From contig CM055612.1 in assembly GCA_029379385.1 (NCBI GenBank), forward strand, positions 12,524,001 to 12,588,000: a stretch of 64,000 nucleotides of DNA, given 5' to 3'. The stretch is from Quillaja saponaria. Lineage: Eukaryota > Streptophyta > Magnoliopsida > Fabales > Quillajaceae. The number at the start of each line of letters is the position of its first letter. Position 1 is the first letter of the stretch. The position numbers were made by a program, and so were the translations under genes. Below, piece after piece: positions 61,513-64,000 of this stretch. The notes under the pieces are model-generated. The model saw only the letters and a list, made by a program, of their open reading frames with translations. It had not been told where the DNA came from and made no database searches.

Positions 61513-62581
61513 TTAAAACTCTAAATTACTTGAAGCTTCCCTTCTAATGAAATTATGCATAGCCATGGTAGCAACTATGATATTAACTTATTGTTTAAAG
61601 GAATATGTGGGCATGTCTCGCAATGTGGCAAAAAGTTTTTTCCAAATTTCAAACACCCTCTTCACTGCACACCTTAAACTTGAATGATGGTAGTTGAAAA
61701 TTTTCTTGTCATTTTTCAGAATATTTGTGATGTCGTGGAAGTGTGAAAGATGATATCTTTCATATTTACAAGGTGGTAGAAATCCATCCATCAGTCTATA
61801 TCCTAAATCAACAAAATAATATCTTCCCGAAGGTGACATTGAAAAATTTGATGAAGGATTTGTCAAAGCTTCTCCAAGTACCTGGCTATCATGGGCAATT
61901 CTAGCCCATCCGGCTAAAACATAAGTAAAGGACAAATTGAAGTCACATGTCACCGTCACATTTTGTGCCGCATATCCTTTCCCTCTAACAAATTCAATTT
62001 GCCACTTTGAAGGAACGTGACACACAATATGAGTACCGCCGAGGGCACCAATACAATGCTAGAAGAAGGGTATGTATTGTCGATTCTCTTTTATTTAGCT
62101 TGATATAGAGTTGAATTCAGGATCAATTGGCTTAATAATGTCAATGACTAACAACATGACACTGTGTAATGCATGCTTAAACAACCTATGTATTGTTTCT
62201 TCATAGCGTTGCATCCTTTCTTGCAATGTATGATTCGACGCTCCTTTTCCTACCAAATACAAAAACATAGCAACCATTTTTCTAATATAAGTATTTTTTG
62301 TTGGCTGTAGTTAATATCTTTGTTTGAGAATTTGGCAGAATCTCAAGAAGCATGGCATTTTCATTTTGAAATCCTCGTGACAGCGAATTAGATTGCCACT
62401 TAACACTTCATCTACTCACATGAGCCCTGTTTGTGGAGAGTTCTTACAAGGTAATTTTTCTATATATTTTTTAATGTGCTCAGAAGCACGTGCAAGTTAA
62501 AATGACTATTGTGGTTGCTAGAAAGTAGTTGCTAGCATCCTCCTCACTGTCATATTTATTATCATCATGTGGGGATGTCAT
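61513..62581 (-). pseudogene. Dead PIF/Harbinger transposase (HARBI1/ALP1-like)
   Basis: Almost one continuous minus-strand frame from MTSPHDDNKYDSEEDAS (ATG at 62,581) through VAMFLYLVGKGASNHTLQER and DIIKPIDPEF to the DDE_Tnp_4 nuclease region. That region includes GALGGTHIVCHVPSKWQ, GWARIAHDSQVL and YYFVDLGYRLMDGFLPP, and it ends AMHNFIRREAS. The frame is broken by several in-frame stops. The first catalytic Asp is lost (GALDGTHI to GALGGTHI), the second is kept (AHDS), and the third acidic residue is changed to Lys (VERxFG to VKRVFE). No partner Myb-like ORF or clear terminal repeats were found. Confidence 0.8.
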
Positions 62582-64000
62582 ATCTACAATTAAAGCAGGT
62601 GAAAGTTAATTCACAAAATACAATTGATAATAGCACAATTAAATAAATTTCAAATTACAATTTCATAATAGCAGAATTAAAAAAAATAATAATAATATAG
62701 TGAAAGGTAATCTCCAAAATCAAATTAAAACACAAAATACAATTTGGTAACATATTAATAATATATTTGATAATAAATTAAATAAGGGAAAAGTATATTT
62801 CAAAATTAGTACTAAAAAATTAAATAAATTTTAATAAATTGAATGTATAGAAAGTTAATTTCCTAAATATATTTACAAAACAAAATAAAAAAAATCTTTT
62901 TAAAGAGCACAATAAAAGCGGCAATAAATTATAATACCTAAAAATGATGAGTTTGAGAAATAAAATTAACTTAAAGGGATGAAAGAAAAAAATTAAAGAA
63001 TATGGAGTAGTTTGAAAGTTGTGTGAATTTAGAAAGGGCTAGGAATGAGTATTTCTAGAGATAGTTATAAAATAGGAAAAAAAATTAAATAAAGGTCAAA
63101 ATTTGAACGTTGGCCAACTTAGAAAAAATTTATTCACCGACGGTCACATTTTTAGAAAGGTAAAGATACAATTGGAGATTTGCTATAAATTTTGAGGATA
63201 TTTTGGTAAAATTAGGCTAGGAATAAGGTGTTAATTATAAAAATAGGACAATGACAAAATGGGAAAAAAATACTAACGATGCGGCAAAAAAGCTAGGATT
63301 CCCTAGCTTTTTGGTCGCCACGACCAAGACTGTTGGCGTAGTAGGATATGATATCCCAAACGAGCTACAGCGCATCCTCGGCGGCCAAGGGCGCCCTTGG
63401 CCGCACCGCACTGCGGCCTTAGCCGTGATACCAAATGGCACCTACTAGGACATAAATCGTGAGTGCTTTTGTCCCTGTCCTTATAGCACGCGGGATATAC
63501 ATGGTATGCCGGGGGTGTATACACATTTTTCTTCCACAATATTCAAAATGACCATTTAAATTGGTGAATTATACAATACCCACTCGTGGAGTTTTGAATT
63601 CGAGTAATGTGTATTGATAACTTGCAGTTCGTTTTCATTGTTTATGACTTTCCGTAACCGGATTATTACTAGTTCATAATAATTTTATGCAATAGTTGAC
63701 GACGATTTTGTTACTTGCTGATAAAGAAAGAAGATGAAAAACGATTTTCTTTAAACTCACAGATCTCACCTCGTCAGGAAGTAAGTTTATGAATTGTCTT
63801 GTTTATTGAGATTTATTAATTGATGATGTTAGGGTCCTTAGTTAATTAAATAGTAGATTTTCATATTGAACTTTAGGTTCATGTGCATCTTTGTAAATCT
63901 AATTGCTTGTTGAGTGATAAAGCCAAATTAATTATGCCATTCATTGCCATGGGTTACAAATGATTTGGGGAAATACTTGTTTAAGGGAATTGGGATTCTT
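62582..64000. other. AT-rich intergenic DNA with a GC-rich palindromic island
   Basis: 62,590-63,240 is A-rich with no gene. 63,265-63,500 is unusually GC-rich and contains inverted repeats described separately. 63,500-64,000 shows nothing recognisable. Confidence 0.5.
63381..63404. repeat. Perfect 24-bp GC-rich palindrome
   Basis: The sequence starts GCGGCCAAGGGC and is followed by its exact complement GCCCTTGGCCGC, with no spacer. About 85-105 bp upstream, AAAAAGCTAGG and CCTAGCTTTTT form a second hairpin with a 4-base loop. Both lie in a short GC-rich patch within AT-rich DNA. Confidence 0.7.

Noticed and set aside
63235..63539. Three overlapping ORFs in the GC-rich island
   Set aside because: They owe their length to the palindromic GC-rich sequence, in which stop codons are rare; no domain or conserved start is visible.

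Overview
This is nuclear DNA of a flowering plant, most likely a dicot. It is AT-rich, has short genes with GT-AG introns, and is full of plant-type mobile elements: hAT MITEs, Tat-lineage Ty3/gypsy LTR elements, a PIF/Harbinger relic, a CACTA-like end and an integrated caulimovirid. I cannot name the species. No bacterial features, CRISPR array, rRNA or credible tRNA gene is present.

Layout. 1-6,000: mostly non-coding, with a CACTA-like terminus at 2,198 and a few exon-like blocks at 4,940-5,940. 6,010-22,900: three direct-repeat units, each built around a two-exon gene for a tiny predicted secreted proline-rich peptide (about 55 aa, 30-residue signal peptide). A fourth, exon-2-only relic lies inverted at 29.2-29.8 kb. 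The third unit is split by a roughly 7.4 kb degenerate caulimovirid insertion (about 14,456-21,853), whose edges can be read off because the second unit keeps the uninterrupted site. 23,141-28,188: an LTR element lacking pol, with a 518-bp hAT MITE in its left LTR. 30.4-40.0 kb: fragments of a transposon-derived plant-mobile-domain-like gene on the minus strand, separated by 6.4 kb of repeat-like DNA. 40,874-49,357: a complete-length but decayed Tat-lineage gypsy element, including a second (archaeal-type) RNase H and a long antisense ORF region.

51.3-60.8 kb is the gene-rich part. It holds an MRH1/MDIS2-type LRR receptor pseudokinase (9 exons, 652 aa, +), a secreted Ole e 1-domain cell-wall protein (172 aa, single exon, +), and, convergent to it, a Mad3/BubR1-family spindle-checkpoint protein of BMF3 type (5 exons, 571 aa, -). 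61.5-62.6 kb is a dead PIF/Harbinger transposase, followed by AT-rich DNA with a small GC-rich palindromic island near 63.4 kb.

The intact genes look independent in function: pollen-tube or root-hair receptor signalling, cell-wall structure, and mitotic checkpoint. The tandem peptide genes and the KEN/ABBA-like motif arrangement of the checkpoint protein are the least ordinary items. All exon models were built by hand from splice consensus, reading frame and family resemblance; no search was run.
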